Assembly: GCA_030037055.1 (NCBI GenBank)
Contig: JASHRZ010000644.1
Location: 1-7,870 of the forward strand
Length of the DNA: 7,870 nt
Direction of reading: 5' to 3'
From: Alphaproteobacteria bacterium
Lineage (GTDB): Bacteria; Pseudomonadota; Alphaproteobacteria; ATCC43930; CGMCC-115725
The position numbers were made by a program, and so were the translations under genes. Within the stretch, counting starts at the first letter, position 1; each line of letters opens with the position of its first letter. Shown one piece after another: positions 1 to 6,589 of the stretch. The notes beneath the pieces are model-generated. The model was given only the letters and a program-made list of their open reading frames with translations. It was not told the origin of the DNA and did no database searches.

Positions 1-1235
1 TCGGAGTAGATGTGGAGCGGCTGGGCGCGCCCTTCCACGACCTCCTTGTTGATGACCATGCCGCTCACCCCGTCGAGGCCGGGCAGCTCGAACATCGGAT
101 CGAGCAGGATCGCCTCCATGATGGAGCGCAGGCCGCGGGCGCCGGTCTTGCGGCTGATCGCCTTGTGCGCGATGGCGCGCAGCGCCTCTTCGTTGAACTC
201 GAGGCGGACATCCTCCATCTCGAACAGGCGCTGATACTGCTTGACCAGCGCATTCTTCGGCTTGGTGAGGATGTCGACGAGCGCGCCCTCGTCCAGGTCG
301 TCGAGGGTGGCCACCACCGGCAGGCGGCCGACGAATTCGGGGATGAGGCCGAATTTCAGAAGGTCCTCCGGCTCGAGGTCCTTGAGGATCTCGCCGGTCT
401 TGCGCTCCTCCGGGCCGCGCACCTCGGCGCCGAAGCCGATCGAGGTGCCCTGGCGGCGCTGGGCGATGATCTTCTCCAGCCCGGCGAAGGCGCCGCCGCA
501 GATGAACAGGATGTTGGTGGTGTCGACCTGCAGGAACTCCTGCTGCGGATGCTTGCGCCCGCCCTGCGGCGGCACGGAGGCGATGGTGCCCTCCATGATC
601 TTGAGCAGCGCCTGCTGCACGCCCTCGCCCGAGACGTCGCGGGTGATCGAGGGGTTGTCGGACTTGCGGCTGATCTTGTCGACCTCGTCGATATAGACGA
701 TGCCGCGCTGGGCGCGCTCGACGTTGTAGTCGGCCGACTGCAGCAGCTTCAGGATGATGTTCTCGACGTCCTCGCCGACATAGCCTGCCTCGGTGAGCGT
801 GGTCGCGTCGGCCATGGTGAAGGGGACGTCGATGATGCGCGCCAGGGTCTGCGCGAGCAGCGTCTTGCCCGAGCCGGTCGGCCCGACCAGCAGGATGTTC
901 GACTTGGCGAGCTCGACGTCGTTGTTCTTGGCGCCATGGGCGAGGCGCTTGTAGTGGTTGTGAACCGCCACGGACAGCACGCGCTTGGCATGGTCCTGCC
1001 CTATGACGTAGTCGTCGAGCACCTTGCAGATGTCGCGCGGGGTCGGCACGCCGTCGCGCGACTTGACGAGCGTGGTCTTGTGCTCCTCACGGATGATGTC
1101 CATGCAGAGCTCGACGCACTCGTCGCAGATGAAGACCGTCGGGCCCGCGATGAGCTTGCGCACCTCGTGCTGGCTCTTCCCGCAGAAAGAGCAGTAGAGG
1201 GTGTTCTTGGCATCGCCGCCAGTGGCTTTGCTCAT
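1..1235 (-). CDS. clpX: ATP-dependent Clp protease ATP-binding subunit ClpX (3' end cut by window)
   Basis: ClpX is the AAA+ unfoldase that recognises tagged or damaged cytoplasmic proteins, unfolds them with ATP and threads them into ClpP. The 411 visible codons carry the whole family signature: an N-terminal zinc finger with Cys15, Cys18, Cys37 and Cys40; Walker A GPTGSGKT at 118-125; pore loop GYVG at 151-154; Walker B IVYIDEVDK at 179-187; the RKH loop around 227-229; the IGF loop that docks on ClpP at 266-268; an arginine finger in FVGRLP (Arg303); and sensor 2 in GARGLR (Arg370). Family members have about 420 residues, so only about ten C-terminal residues lie beyond base 1. The ATG at 1235 is preceded by GGAG (1241-1244) with a five-base spacer. 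It sits 202 bases downstream of clpP, a wider gap than between tig and clpP, so it may have its own promoter. Identity is very secure. Confidence 0.98.
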   Translation of the reverse strand, partial: MSKATGGDAKNTLYCSFCGKSQHEVRKLIAGPTVFICDECVELCMDIIREEHKTTLVKSRDGVPTPRDICKVLDDYVIGQDHAKRVLSVAVHNHYKRLAHGAKNNDVELAKSNILLVGPTGSGKTLLAQTLARIIDVPFTMADATTLTEAGYVGEDVENIILKLLQSADYNVERAQRGIVYIDEVDKISRKSDNPSITRDVSGEGVQQALLKIMEGTIASVPPQGGRKHPQQEFLQVDTTNILFICGGAFAGLEKIIAQRRQGTSIGFGAEVRGPEERKTGEILKDLEPEDLLKFGLIPEFVGRLPVVATLDDLDEGALVDILTKPKNALVKQYQRLFEMEDVRLEFNEEALRAIAHKAISRKTGARGLRSIMEAILLDPMFELPGLDGVSGMVINKEVVEGRAQPLHIYS

Positions 1236-1437
1236 GGGCACTCCGTCACCAACCGGTCAACCATCCCGGCGCCACGCCGTAGCCCGGTACTCCGGGGCGG
1301 ACGACGGGGCCGACCCGCCGGACGCCCCTATAATTCAACAATATTAGCCTCCCGGCGATCAATAACTAGTTAAAGATGAGACACGATTCGGCACGACAAC
1401 ACCGCGTGTCGTGGCGGGAAAGTCACGGGTTCGGTAC
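1236..1437 (-). promoter_or_regulatory. clpP-clpX spacer with AT-rich core, probable clpX promoter region
   Basis: This 202-base gap holds no convincing gene. Its core, roughly 1328-1375, is strikingly AT-rich against the GC-rich surroundings. On the minus strand it contains TTAACTAGTTATTGA (1359-1373), which fits the alphaproteobacterial CtrA box TTAA-N7-TTAA with one mismatch and includes the palindrome TAACTAGTTA. TAATAT (1341-1346) and TTATAG (1328-1333) resemble -10 elements, but none has a well-spaced -35. An independent clpX promoter is therefore inferred from composition and position, not from a clean hexamer pair. Confidence 0.35.
1392..1413 (-). terminator. Hairpin downstream of clpP, weak terminator or mRNA end
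   Basis: Twenty-five bases past the clpP stop codon, CACGACA and TGTCGTG form a perfect 7-bp stem around an eight-base loop. No uninterrupted T-run follows on the minus strand, so it is a poor intrinsic terminator. It could stabilise the 3' end of a tig-clpP transcript or attenuate read-through into clpX. Confidence 0.35.
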
Positions 1438-2082
1438 TCATGTCCGCGTCTTGTTCTCCTCCTCGCGCACCGGCCGGCTGGTCATGACATCGTCGATGAG
1501 GCCGAACTCCTTGGCTTCGGCCGGCGACATGAACTTGTCGCGCTCGACCGTCTGGGCGATGACGTCGAGCGGCTGCCCGGTATGCTTAACGTACATCTCA
1601 TTGAGCCGCGACCGCAGCTGCAGGATCTCGCGTGCCTGGATCTCGATATCGGCGGCCTGCCCCTGGGCGCCGCCCGAGGGCTGGTGGAGCATGATGCGGG
1701 CATTGGGCAGCGAGATGCGTTTGCCCTTTGTCCCGGCGCAGAGCAGGAGCGAGCCCATCGAGGCGGCCTGTCCGATACAAACGGTGGCTACTGCCGAGCG
1801 GATGTACTGCATCGTATCGTAGATCGCCAGGCCCGCGGTGACGACGCCCCCCGGCGAATTGATATAGAAGGCGATGTCCTTGTTCGGGTTCTCCGATTCC
1901 AGGAACAGCAGCTGCGCGCAGATGAGGCTGGCGACGGCGTCGTACACCGGCCCGACCAGGAAGATGATCCGCTCCTTGAGCAGGCGCGAGTAGATGTCAT
2001 AGGCGCGCTCGCCCCGATTGGTCTGCTCGACCACCATCGGCACCAGCGTATTCATGTAAATCTCGTGGGGATTGCGATCCAT
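1438..2082 (-). CDS. clpP: ATP-dependent Clp protease proteolytic subunit ClpP
   Basis: ClpP is the serine peptidase that assembles as a two-ring tetradecameric chamber and degrades polypeptides delivered by ClpX or ClpA. The protein is 214 residues, normal for the family. The catalytic triad is intact: Ser108 in GQAASMG, His133 in MLHQPSGG and Asp182 in VERDKF, with the same spacings (25 and 49) as in E. coli ClpP. The oligomerisation and substrate-groove motif INSPGGVVTAG lies at 74-84. The ATG at 2082 follows an AAAGG-type ribosome site. The internal Met10 (MNTLVP) is a possible alternative start, but homologues usually carry a short peptide before it. The gene lies 78 bases after tig with no obvious terminator between, which suggests a shared transcript, and clpX follows. 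Unlike ClpP1/ClpP2 systems, only one copy is visible here. Confidence 0.98.
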   Translation of the reverse strand: MDRNPHEIYMNTLVPMVVEQTNRGERAYDIYSRLLKERIIFLVGPVYDAVASLICAQLLFLESENPNKDIAFYINSPGGVVTAGLAIYDTMQYIRSAVATVCIGQAASMGSLLLCAGTKGKRISLPNARIMLHQPSGGAQGQAADIEIQAREILQLRSRLNEMYVKHTGQPLDVIAQTVERDKFMSPAEAKEFGLIDDVMTSRPVREEENKTRT

Positions 2083-2114
2083 CTCTTAGCACCTTTGGGT
2101 TCTGGCGGCGCCGC

Positions 2115-2216
2115 TCAGCCGTCCTGCTTGCGCGCCGCGCGCTTCCTGGGTTGATCTGGCTTATCCTCCGGCGACGCCGCCGGCCGCCTCGGTCTCAGCC
2201 TCCTCGTCCTCCTCTT
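2115..2216 (-). other. Open +1 frame overlapping and extending the tig 3' end, encoding a basic tail
   Basis: In the frame shifted by +1 relative to tig, reading is open from just after a TGA at 2217-2219 to a TGA at 2115-2117. Past the tig stop it reads KPDQPRKRAARKQDG and then stops. A Lys/Arg/Ala-rich basic tail after an acidic stretch is what many alphaproteobacterial trigger factors have at their C-terminus (recalled, not searched). The simplest reading is that a one-base insertion or two-base deletion between 2164 and 2216 cut the tail off. A sequencing error or a recoding event would look the same. Confidence 0.45.
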
Positions 2217-3525
2217 TCAACAACTCGGCGATCGGGACGGAGCGGTCGGTAACCTCGGCGATCTCCAGGATGTAGTCGATCACCTTGTTCTCGAAAACCG
2301 GCGCGCGCAGCCTATCGATCGCGCCCGCCTGGTTGCGATAGTATTCGATCACTTGGCGCTCGTGACCGGGGAACCGTCGCGCCTCCTCGGCGAGCGCCCG
2401 GTTGGTCTCCTCCTGGGTGACCTGAATATTGTTACTCCGCCCGACTTCGGAAAGGAGCAGGCCCAGCCGCACCCGCCGCTCGGCGATAGCGCGGTACTCG
2501 GCCTTGATCTCCTCGTCGCTCTTGCCCGCATCGGGCTCGGCCGTGCCCTGCTGTTTGGCGCGCTCGCGCTCAGCCTCGAACTGCTTCCAGATCGCATCGA
2601 GCTCGATATCGACCATGCCCTGCGGCACCGGGAATTTATGCCGTTCGGCCAGTCGGTCGAGCAGTTGGCGCTTCAGGCGCTGGTGCGCGACGGCGGCATA
2701 ATCGCGCTCGATCTGCTGGCGCACCGCATCGCGCAGTGCCTGCAGGTTCTCCATGCCGACCGCCTCGGCCAGCGATTCGTCGATCGGCTGCGGCTTAATC
2801 TCGCGCACTTCCTTCACCTCGACGGTGAAGGACGCCTCCTTGCCAGCGAGTTCGGCCGCGCCGTAATCGGCGGGGAAGGCCACCTTAACGGCCCGCTGCT
2901 CCCCGGTTTTGGCGCCGACGAGCTGATCCTCGAAGCCTGGGATGAACTTGCCTGAGCCGATCTCCAGCCGGTGTCCCTTGGCGCTGCTGCCGGGGAACTC
3001 CTGGCCACCGATGGACCCGGCGAAGTCGATGACGACGATATCGCGCGAAGCGGCCGGGCGGTCGACCGGCGCATCCTTGCGCTGCTGCTTGGCGATGCGC
3101 TCCAGCGCCATGTCGACTTCGGCGTCGGGCACCTCCGGACGGAGCCGCTCGAGCTTGAGCTCGGCGAAGTTCATCGGCGCGAAGTCGGGCAGCACTTCGA
3201 CGGCGAGCTTGTATTCGAGGTCGGTGCCCTCGTTGAAGGAGACGATCTCGACCTTGGGCGGCAGCGCCGGGCGCAGCTTGTGCTCACGCAGCGCCTCGTT
3301 CGAGCTGTCGCTAACGGCGCGGTCCCGCACCTCGCCCATCACCGAGGTGCCAAAGCGCCGACGCAGCACGGCGAGCGGCACCTTGCCAGGGCGGAAGCCG
3401 GGGAGCTTCACCTGCCGGCCGATCTCCTGCAGCCGCGTCTCGACGCGCTGCTTGATGTCATCGGCGCCGACCGTCACCTTGAATTCGTGCTTCAGCCCGT
3501 CGCTGCTGGTCTCGGTGATCTGCAT
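2161..3525 (-). CDS. tig: Trigger factor, ribosome-associated chaperone and peptidyl-prolyl isomerase
   Basis: Trigger factor binds beside the ribosomal exit tunnel, shelters nascent chains and can isomerise prolyl bonds. The 454-residue protein has the three family domains: an N-terminal ribosome-binding domain with the signature GFRPGKVP at 43-50, an FKBP-like isomerase domain at about 150-245 (including FIPGFEDQLVGAK), and a helical C-terminal chaperone domain to about 430. The start is the ATG at 3525 (MQITETSSDG). The frame stays open upstream, but a longer start at 3582 would lie inside the tRNA-Leu gene and yield a spurious MGVQIPPPAP leader. The ribosome site is weak (AGG nine bases ahead). 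The protein ends in an acidic, then Gly/Ala-rich tail; the basic tail common in alphaproteobacterial homologues appears in another frame just past the TAA (see 2115-2216), so the C-terminus may have been altered by an indel. clpP follows 78 bases downstream. Confidence 0.97.
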   Translation of the reverse strand: MQITETSSDGLKHEFKVTVGADDIKQRVETRLQEIGRQVKLPGFRPGKVPLAVLRRRFGTSVMGEVRDRAVSDSSNEALREHKLRPALPPKVEIVSFNEGTDLEYKLAVEVLPDFAPMNFAELKLERLRPEVPDAEVDMALERIAKQQRKDAPVDRPAASRDIVVIDFAGSIGGQEFPGSSAKGHRLEIGSGKFIPGFEDQLVGAKTGEQRAVKVAFPADYGAAELAGKEASFTVEVKEVREIKPQPIDESLAEAVGMENLQALRDAVRQQIERDYAAVAHQRLKRQLLDRLAERHKFPVPQGMVDIELDAIWKQFEAERERAKQQGTAEPDAGKSDEEIKAEYRAIAERRVRLGLLLSEVGRSNNIQVTQEETNRALAEEARRFPGHERQVIEYYRNQAGAIDRLRAPVFENKVIDYILEIAEVTDRSVPIAELLKEEDEEAETEAAGGVAGG

Positions 3526-3552
3526 GGATGCGCGCCTGTTGGTGTCCTCGAG

Positions 3553-3637
3553 TGGTGCGGGCGGAGGGATTTGAACCCCCACGACTTGCGTCGCTGGAAC
3601 CTAAATCCAGTGCGTCTGCCAATTCCGCCACGCCCGC
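3553..3637 (-). tRNA. tRNA-Leu, anticodon UAG
   Basis: The 85-base gene folds as a class II tRNA. The acceptor stem GCGGGCG pairs with CGCCCGC, followed by discriminator A and an encoded CCA (3553-3555). The anticodon stem CTGGA/TCCAG encloses the loop TTTAGGT with anticodon TAG at 3601-3603, which reads CUA and probably other CUN codons. A long variable arm (CGAC, GCAA, GTCG) and the T loop TTCAAAT are present. The 3' end lies only 27 bases before the tig start codon with no hairpin between, so tig is probably transcribed through this tRNA. Confidence 0.97.
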
Positions 3638-3657
3638 CCGCCGCCGGCAAGGGCGGG

Positions 3658-3685
3658 TTCATAGCACAGTGCGGCGGCGAGACAA
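3658..3685 (-). promoter_or_regulatory. Candidate sigma-70-type promoter for tRNA-Leu (and tig)
   Basis: On the minus strand, TTGTCT (3680-3685) and TATGAA (3658-3663) are separated by 16 bases, each matching four of six bases of the -35 and -10 consensus. The -10 ends 20 bases before the tRNA 5' end, so transcription would start about 13 bases ahead of the mature tRNA. It is the only reasonable pair I see in the 113-base gap between the E1-like gene and the tRNA. Confidence 0.45.
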
Positions 3686-3736
3686 GAGGGCTCGCTCAAG
3701 GCCAGTTTCGCGCCGATGGTCGTCGCGAGGGTGCAG

Positions 3737-3751
3737 GCGGCACCTTGCCGC
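3737..3751 (-). terminator. Short GC hairpin at the 3' end of the E1-like gene
   Basis: GCGGCA and TGCCGC form a perfect 6-bp stem around the loop AGG, starting at the last base of the stop codon. No T-run follows, so Rho-independent termination is doubtful. It may only protect the 3' end of the mRNA. Confidence 0.25.
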
Positions 3752-6114
3752 TACCGCCGCTCCAGGCAGGCGCGCGCCGCGGCGTCGAGAATGGCATCGG
3801 CGTCGATGCCGTAGACGCGGTAGAGATCCGGGATGTCGCCCGACTGGCCGAAATGCTCGACCCCCAGCGGATGCGTGCGGTGCTGGGCCACCGCGCCGAG
3901 CCAGGACAGACTGGCGGGATGGCCGTCGATGACGGTGATCAGCGCCGCGTTTCGCGCCAGCGGCGCCAGCAGCCGAGAAATATGGCTCGCTTCCCCGCTG
4001 CGCAAGCCCTCGAGCCAACCGGCATGGAGCCGGTCGGCGGAGGTGACGGCCAGCAGCCCGGCGCCAGGTATGTCCTCGAGCAGCGCCCGGTGCGCCCCGA
4101 TCGCTTCGGGCGCGACCGCCCCGGTATAGCAGATCGCCAGCTCGGCGCCGGGCGCAGGCGGCTGCAGCCAATAGCCGCCGGCCACGATGTCCGCGGCGAA
4201 AGGCCCGATCGCGCGGCGCGGCTGCTCCACCGGGCGGGTCGAGAGGCGTAGACAGACCGAGCCACCATCCTCGGCCTGAAGATGCGCAAAGCCCCAGCGC
4301 ATCAGCACCGCCAGCTCGTCGACAAAGGCAGGCTCAAAGGCGGCGAGCCCGTCCTGCGCTAGGCCAATCAGCGGCGTGCCGATCGACTGATGCGCGCCGC
4401 CTTCCGGCGCCAGCGTGATCCCGGAGGGCGTGGCCACCACCATGAACCGCGCATCCTGGTAGCAGGCGTAGTTGAGCGCATCGAGCCCGCGGTTGATGAA
4501 GGGATCGTAAAGCGTGCCGATCGGCAGCAGCCGGGCGCCGAACAGCGGCGCCGACAGGCCGAGCGCGGCCAGCAGAAGGAACAGATTGTGCTCCGCGATG
4601 CCGAGCTCAATGTGCTGGCCGTGCGGCGACATCTGCCAGCGTTGCGCCGAGATCACCTTCTCGTCGCGGAAGACGTCGGTGCGCTCGCGCCGGTCGAAGA
4701 CCCCGCGCCGGTTGACCCAGCCGCCGAGATTGGTCGAGACGGTGACATCAGGCGAGCAGGTAACGATGCGGCTGGCCAGCACGCTGTTGCCGGCGGCCAG
4801 CTCGTTGAGGATGCGTCCGAAGCCTTCCTGGGTTGAAAGCCGCGCCGCCTTGGGGATGGGCAGCCTCTCCGGCACCGGCACCGCCGGGGCGACGCGCTGC
4901 CGCCGGCGCTCGGCGGCAAAGGGCACCCCGGCGAGGAAGCGCTGAAGCGCGTCGACGGGCTGCTGGAGCCCGGCGAAGCGCTCCCATTCCTGTCCCTCGG
5001 GGACCGCCATGGCACGCTGGAAGACCGCCATCTGCGTCTCGTTCATGAGGCCGGCATGGTTGTCCTTGTGGCCGGCGAAGGGCAGTCCGAAGCCTTTGAT
5101 GGTGTAGGCGATGAAGCAGGTCGGGAGGTCGTCCCCGACGGCATGGAAGGCCTCGAGCACGGTCTCCATGTCGTGACCGGCGAGATTGGTCATCAGTGCC
5201 TGGAGGCCGGCATCGTCATGGGCCCGAAGCAATGCGGCGATGCCCGGGAGATGGCCGAGATCGCCAGCGAGGTGCTTGCGCCAGCCTTCGCCGCCCTTGA
5301 AGACCAGCGCCGAATAGAGCGAGTTCGGACAGGCGTCGATCCACTCGCGCAGCGCCGCGCCGTCGGACCCGGCAAAGGCGGCTTCGAGCTTCTTGCCGTA
5401 TTTCAGCGTGACGACCCGCCAGCCCATGGCGCTGAACAGCGAATCGATGCGGTTGAACAGCCGGTCGCTGACCACGGCATCGAGGCTCTGACGGTTGTAG
5501 TCGATCACCCACCACAGGTTGCGCACGTCATGCTTCCAGCCTTCGAGCATGGCCTCGAAGACGTTGCCCTCATCGAGCTCGCCGTCGCCCACGACCGCCA
5601 CCATCCGGCCGGGCGCGAGCGTCTCCGGCAGAAGGCCCTTGAGCCGCACGTAGTCCTGCACCAGCGCCGCGAAGCCGGTGAGGGCGACGCCCAGGCCGAC
5701 GGAGCCGGTGGAGAAATCGACGTCGCCGCCGTCCTTGGTCCGGGACGGATAGGATTGTGCGCCGCCCAGCGCTCGGAAGGCCTGCAGCTTCGCCAGCGAC
5801 TGTCGCCCCAGCAGGTATTCGAGTGCATGATAGACCGGGCTCGCATGCGGCTTCACCGCGATCCGGTCCTCGGCCCTGAGCACGTCGAGATAGAGCGCGG
5901 TCATCAAGGTGACGACCGAGGCGCTCGAGGCCTGATGGCCGCCGACCTTGAGCCCGTCGCGGTTCGGGCGCAGGTGGTTGGCGTTGTGGATCATCCAGGA
6001 GGATAGCCACAGCACCTTCCGCTCCAGCGCCTGGAGCAAGGCAAGCCGATCGACCCGCGCTGCCGGTCCGGACGGCGTGGGCGAAGCTGCGGGCCAGGAA
6101 GAGGGCGCGGCCAT
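3751..6114 (-). CDS. AceE-like homodimeric thiamine-diphosphate 2-oxoacid dehydrogenase E1 (transketolase superfamily), substrate unknown
   Basis: This 787-residue protein belongs with the homodimeric pyruvate dehydrogenase E1 (AceE) and transketolase superfamily. The thiamine-diphosphate motif starts at GDGELDEGN (176-184) and ends at Asn207 in VIDYN. Other active-site matches to AceE are His60 in GGHQAS, His90 in the KPHASPVYHALEYLLG block, an inner-loop His353 (AGHKDNHAGLMNE), the pyrimidine-domain Glu508 in GIAEHN and His575 in PEGGAHQS. Domains run PP (about 20-360), PYR (about 425-630) and C-terminal (about 650-787, with EHFGQSGDI). The ATG at 6114 has a perfect AGGAGG five bases upstream (6120-6125); a GTG at 6147 would add 11 residues but lacks support. 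It is about 100 residues shorter than AceE, and the GGH motif comes about 46 residues earlier, so the region AceE uses to bind its E2 is largely replaced by a Pro/Ala/Ser-rich leader. No E2 or E3 gene is nearby. Family is secure; reaction is not. Pyruvate or 2-oxobutyrate dehydrogenase and a transketolase-like role all remain possible. Confidence 0.88.
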   Translation of the reverse strand: MAAPSSWPAASPTPSGPAARVDRLALLQALERKVLWLSSWMIHNANHLRPNRDGLKVGGHQASSASVVTLMTALYLDVLRAEDRIAVKPHASPVYHALEYLLGRQSLAKLQAFRALGGAQSYPSRTKDGGDVDFSTGSVGLGVALTGFAALVQDYVRLKGLLPETLAPGRMVAVVGDGELDEGNVFEAMLEGWKHDVRNLWWVIDYNRQSLDAVVSDRLFNRIDSLFSAMGWRVVTLKYGKKLEAAFAGSDGAALREWIDACPNSLYSALVFKGGEGWRKHLAGDLGHLPGIAALLRAHDDAGLQALMTNLAGHDMETVLEAFHAVGDDLPTCFIAYTIKGFGLPFAGHKDNHAGLMNETQMAVFQRAMAVPEGQEWERFAGLQQPVDALQRFLAGVPFAAERRRQRVAPAVPVPERLPIPKAARLSTQEGFGRILNELAAGNSVLASRIVTCSPDVTVSTNLGGWVNRRGVFDRRERTDVFRDEKVISAQRWQMSPHGQHIELGIAEHNLFLLLAALGLSAPLFGARLLPIGTLYDPFINRGLDALNYACYQDARFMVVATPSGITLAPEGGAHQSIGTPLIGLAQDGLAAFEPAFVDELAVLMRWGFAHLQAEDGGSVCLRLSTRPVEQPRRAIGPFAADIVAGGYWLQPPAPGAELAICYTGAVAPEAIGAHRALLEDIPGAGLLAVTSADRLHAGWLEGLRSGEASHISRLLAPLARNAALITVIDGHPASLSWLGAVAQHRTHPLGVEHFGQSGDIPDLYRVYGIDADAILDAAARACLERR

Positions 6115-6119
6115 ACCGG

Positions 6120-6125
6120 CCTCCT
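6120..6125 (-). promoter_or_regulatory. Perfect Shine-Dalgarno site AGGAGG that fixes the E1-like start
   Basis: AGGAGG sits five bases before the ATG at 6114 on the minus strand. It is the strongest ribosome site in the window and argues against the upstream GTG at 6147, because translation from that GTG would run through the site. Confidence 0.8.
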
Positions 6126-6142
6126 GAGCGGGCGAACGGTGG

Positions 6143-6190
6143 GGCACCCACTATAGGAAGAACCGGGGCCGCGGAGAACTCCCCGCCGCG
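6143..6190 (-). promoter_or_regulatory. Candidate promoter and hairpin between the small gene and the E1-like gene
   Basis: The 83-base gap holds TATAGT on the minus strand (6150-6155), five of six matches to the -10 consensus, which would start a leader of about 29 bases with the strong ribosome site near its end. The best -35 (TTCTCC at 17 bases) is poor. Just upstream, CGCGG and CCGCG (6186-6190 and 6170-6174) can form a short stem after the small gene. Together they hint that the E1-like gene can be expressed separately, but co-transcription is equally possible. Confidence 0.3.
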
Positions 6191-6197
6191 TCGGCCT

Positions 6198-6452
6198 TTA
6201 GGCGACGCGCTCGGGATAGGTGTCGACGAAGGTGCGCAGGGCCAGCACGCGCAAACCCTCGTAGATCGAGCCTTGAGAGGGCTGCTCGAAGGCGAGGGTA
6301 AAGTGGACATGCGGGATGCCGAAGTGATCGGCGCGAAGCTCAAGCACCGTCGCGGTTTCGGTGACGTGGTCGCGCCGCCGCCGGCAGAATCGATTACCGG
6401 GCTCGACCGTGGCTCGGTCCTCTTCCTTGGCCCAGATCTTGAAGATCGACAT
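6198..6452 (-). CDS. Hypothetical protein, 84 residues
   Basis: I do not recognise a named family. The ATG at 6452 has AGGG five bases upstream (6458-6461) and the frame ends in TAA at 6198. The protein begins MSIFKIWAKEEDRATVEPG, has a basic patch RFCRRRRD at 21-28 with its only cysteine, an alternating hydrophobic middle (TATVLELRADHFGIPHVHF) that looks like beta strands, and a C-terminal stretch RVLALRTFVDTYPERV. There is no signal peptide, membrane segment or zinc-ligand set. A small soluble beta-rich protein is the most that can be inferred. It lies between malonyl-CoA decarboxylase and the E1-like gene on the same strand. The ribosome site, clean stop and natural-looking composition argue that it is real. 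The antisense frame at 6273-6476 is taken as its shadow. Confidence 0.75.
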   Translation of the reverse strand: MSIFKIWAKEEDRATVEPGNRFCRRRRDHVTETATVLELRADHFGIPHVHFTLAFEQPSQGSIYEGLRVLALRTFVDTYPERVA

Positions 6453-6521
6453 CGCTGCCCTGTGCGATCGCTTTAGCCAAATTCAACCAAGACCATGTTA
6501 TGCGGCAAAGGTTAATCAAGA

Positions 6522-6589
6522 GCGAAAAACTGGCCTTTCGCCTTGGGTTTTATCGTTTTTCTGGCGGGAAACCAAAAGGCAGAAACCCA
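6522..6589 (-). terminator. Paired inverted repeats after malonyl-CoA decarboxylase, possible terminator region
   Basis: The 144-base gap after the decarboxylase is AT-rich and holds two inverted repeats on the minus strand. In the first, TTTCTG (6580-6585) pairs with CAGAAA (6558-6563), extendable by TGGG (6586-6589) with CCCA (6544-6547) across a bulge. In the second, GCGAAA (6536-6541) pairs with TTTCGC (6522-6527) across eight bases, and the T-run TTTTT lies in its 3' arm. They could end the decarboxylase transcript before the small gene. Neither is a textbook hairpin with a trailing T-run. Confidence 0.4.

Noticed and set aside
12..1373. 453-codon open frame on the plus strand opposite clpX
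   Set aside because: It is fully antisense to a clear ClpX gene, its product is a low-complexity Asp/Leu/Ala/Arg/Val-rich sequence typical of GC-rich shadow frames, and it ends inside the AT-rich spacer.
1411..2154. 247-codon plus-strand frame opposite clpP
   Set aside because: Antisense shadow of an unambiguous ClpP gene; composition is that of GC-rich reverse frames.
3526..3582. N-terminal extension of trigger factor starting MGVQIPPPAP
   Set aside because: These codons are a translation of the tRNA-Leu T arm and acceptor; the true family N-terminus begins at 3525.
2971..4251. 426-codon plus-strand frame opposite tig, the tRNA and the E1-like gene
   Set aside because: It crosses the tRNA-Leu gene and parts of two unrelated coding genes, which a real gene would not do.
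5056..6006. 316-codon plus-strand frame opposite the E1-like gene
   Set aside because: Antisense to well-conserved thiamine-diphosphate enzyme sequence, with no recognisable motif of its own.
6115..6147. Eleven-residue upstream extension of the E1-like protein from a GTG
   Set aside because: The perfect AGGAGG for the ATG at 6114 lies inside this extension, and the extra residues match nothing in the family.
5570..6343. 257-codon minus-strand frame overlapping the E1-like gene and the small gene
   Set aside because: A different frame over both genes, giving Arg/Gly/Ala-rich low-complexity protein without family motifs.
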